Below, in pieces: positions 63,531 to 64,000 of a stretch of DNA of 64,000 bases (positions are counted from its first letter, which is position 1; each line of letters begins with the position of its first letter). This DNA is from JBPOFM01 sp041391925. GTDB lineage: Bacteria > Bacteroidota > Bacteroidia > Flavobacteriales > Flavobacteriaceae. Under the pieces are notes generated by a model, which saw only the letters and a program-made list of their open reading frames with translations, was not told the DNA's origin and did no database searches. The stretch is taken from positions 697,549-761,548 of the forward strand of contig JAWKNA010000003.1 of the NCBI GenBank assembly GCA_041391925.1. The letters run 5' to 3'. The position numbers were made by a program, and so were the translations under genes.

Positions 63531-63821
63531 ATGACAAAAGCTGATATAGTAGCTAAGATTTCCGATAAATTGGGAATTGAAAAAGGAGATGTTCAAGCAA
63601 CCGTTGAAACATTCATGGAAGAAGTAAAAACATCATTGGAAGGTGGAGATAATGTTTACTTAAGAGGTTTCGGAAGTTTTATCATCAAAACAAGAGCTGA
63701 AAAAACTGGTAGAAACATTTCAAAAAATACCACTATCAAAATACCAGCACACAACATTCCAGCATTTAAACCTGCAAAAGTGTTTGTAGAAGGTGTAAAA
63801 ACCAATGTTGACGTAGAATAA
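63531..63821 (+). CDS. HU/IHF family DNA-binding protein
   Basis: The 96-residue histone-like protein starts MTKADIVAKISDKLGIEKGD and has the hallmark arm and core: NVYLRGFGSFIIKTRAEKTGRNISKNTTIKIPAHNIPAFKPAKVF. The Pro at the tip of the arm (IPAHNIPAFKP) is present. It is likely dimeric and bends DNA. A 29-codon basic peptide gene follows 38 bp downstream. Confidence 0.95.
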   Translation: MTKADIVAKISDKLGIEKGDVQATVETFMEEVKTSLEGGDNVYLRGFGSFIIKTRAEKTGRNISKNTTIKIPAHNIPAFKPAKVFVEGVKTNVDVE

Positions 63822-63859
63822 ACAGTAAACGAAACATTAATTTAAAAAAAACTTGATCT

Positions 63860-63949
63860 ATGCCAAGTGGTAAAAAAAGAAAAAGGCACAAGGTAGCGAC
63901 GCATAAGCGTAAAAAACGTAGACGCGCTAATCGTCACAAAAAGAAATAA
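63860..63949 (+). CDS. Small, extremely basic 29-residue peptide
   Basis: An ATG-started 29-codon ORF begins MPSGKKRKRHKVATHKRKKR and continues with more basic residues to a TAA stop. By count it holds 10 Lys, 7 Arg and 3 His, so 20 of 29 residues are basic. It lies 38 bp after the HU gene and is followed within ~6 bp by a terminator. The composition suggests an RNA-binding, perhaps ribosomal, peptide; I recall similar peptides in Bacteroidota but cannot confirm a name (it may correspond to a small ribosomal protein described there). Confidence 0.7.
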   Translation: MPSGKKRKRHKVATHKRKKRRRANRHKKK

Positions 63950-63954
63950 ATTAG

Positions 63955-63986
63955 AAAAAGTAGTTGTAAAACTACTTTTTCAATTT
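63955..63986 (+). terminator. Intrinsic terminator after the basic peptide gene
   Basis: An 11-bp stem (63955-63965 with 63970-63980) and 4-nt loop are followed by a T-run. Confidence 0.85.
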
Positions 63987-64000
63987 TTCACAACAACGTT

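Overview
The window is AT-rich chromosomal DNA from a member of the Flavobacteriia (Bacteroidota), most likely a marine Flavobacteriaceae. The evidence is the gene content: gliding-motility genes gldD and gldE behind mutY and ssb, two proteins with type IX secretion (T9SS) C-terminal sorting domains, several TonB-dependent receptors with an N-terminal CarboxypepD_reg-like domain, DUF4270 and DUF3108 proteins, and a two-gene atpD-atpC cluster apart from the other ATP synthase genes. Leaders are A/T-rich without clear Shine-Dalgarno sequences, and a few genes carry TAnnTTTG -7 boxes, both typical of the phylum. No rRNA, tRNA, CRISPR array, prophage or transposase gene was found. The window looks mostly like core chromosome, with one small relic element.

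Layout. 1-8.5 kb: the 3' part of a heme-type TonB receptor, a convergent 1848-residue T9SS cell-surface protein and recX. 8.5-13.2 kb: an 11-bp tandem repeat, a small outer-membrane protein, a JmjC/cupin_8 oxygenase, an alpha/beta hydrolase and an M61 peptidase. 13.2-15.1 kb: atpC and atpD. 15.2-19.7 kb: a TonB receptor paired with a GDSL/SGNH lipoprotein. 19.9-24.2 kb: an operon of a half-length glycogen-synthase-like protein, a DUF4270 lipoprotein and glmS, divergent from panC-panD, a UPF0104-type membrane protein, two tandem alpha/beta-hydrolase paralogues and radA (24.4-30.4 kb). 30.4-33.2 kb: a lipoprotein, an LRR-like T9SS protein and a small exported protein. 33.3-38.3 kb: ileS (IleS2 type), a DksA-like protein, lspA and a fungal-type cytosine deaminase. 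38.4-43.5 kb: an M3 peptidase, convergent with a RimB-RimK-AstE-like-MTHFS operon. 43.6-47.6 kb: uvrC and a patatin-BamA fusion. 47.8-55.4 kb: hmgA, hpd and kynA for tyrosine and tryptophan breakdown, with a DUF3108 protein, an M23 peptidase and pgi. 55.6-59.8 kb: a second TonB receptor-lipoprotein pair. 59.9-64 kb: mutY-ssb-gldE-gldD on the minus strand, then an HU-family gene and a 29-residue, extremely basic peptide gene.

The most notable items are these. (1) A discrete ~405-bp element between hmgA and hpd has 24-bp imperfect terminal inverted repeats around a decayed 23S-rRNA-intervening-sequence (four-helix-bundle) gene. (2) The isoleucyl-tRNA synthetase has a swapped class I signature (GIHH in place of HxGH). 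(3) Two tandem alpha/beta hydrolases have Asp at the nucleophile elbow. (4) A conserved-looking half-length glycogen-synthase protein lacks its substrate loop and C-terminal lobe. (5) A 29-residue, K/R/H-rich peptide gene lies downstream of the HU gene. (6) A RimK amidoligase operon carries a retropepsin-like protein and a deacylase-like protein.
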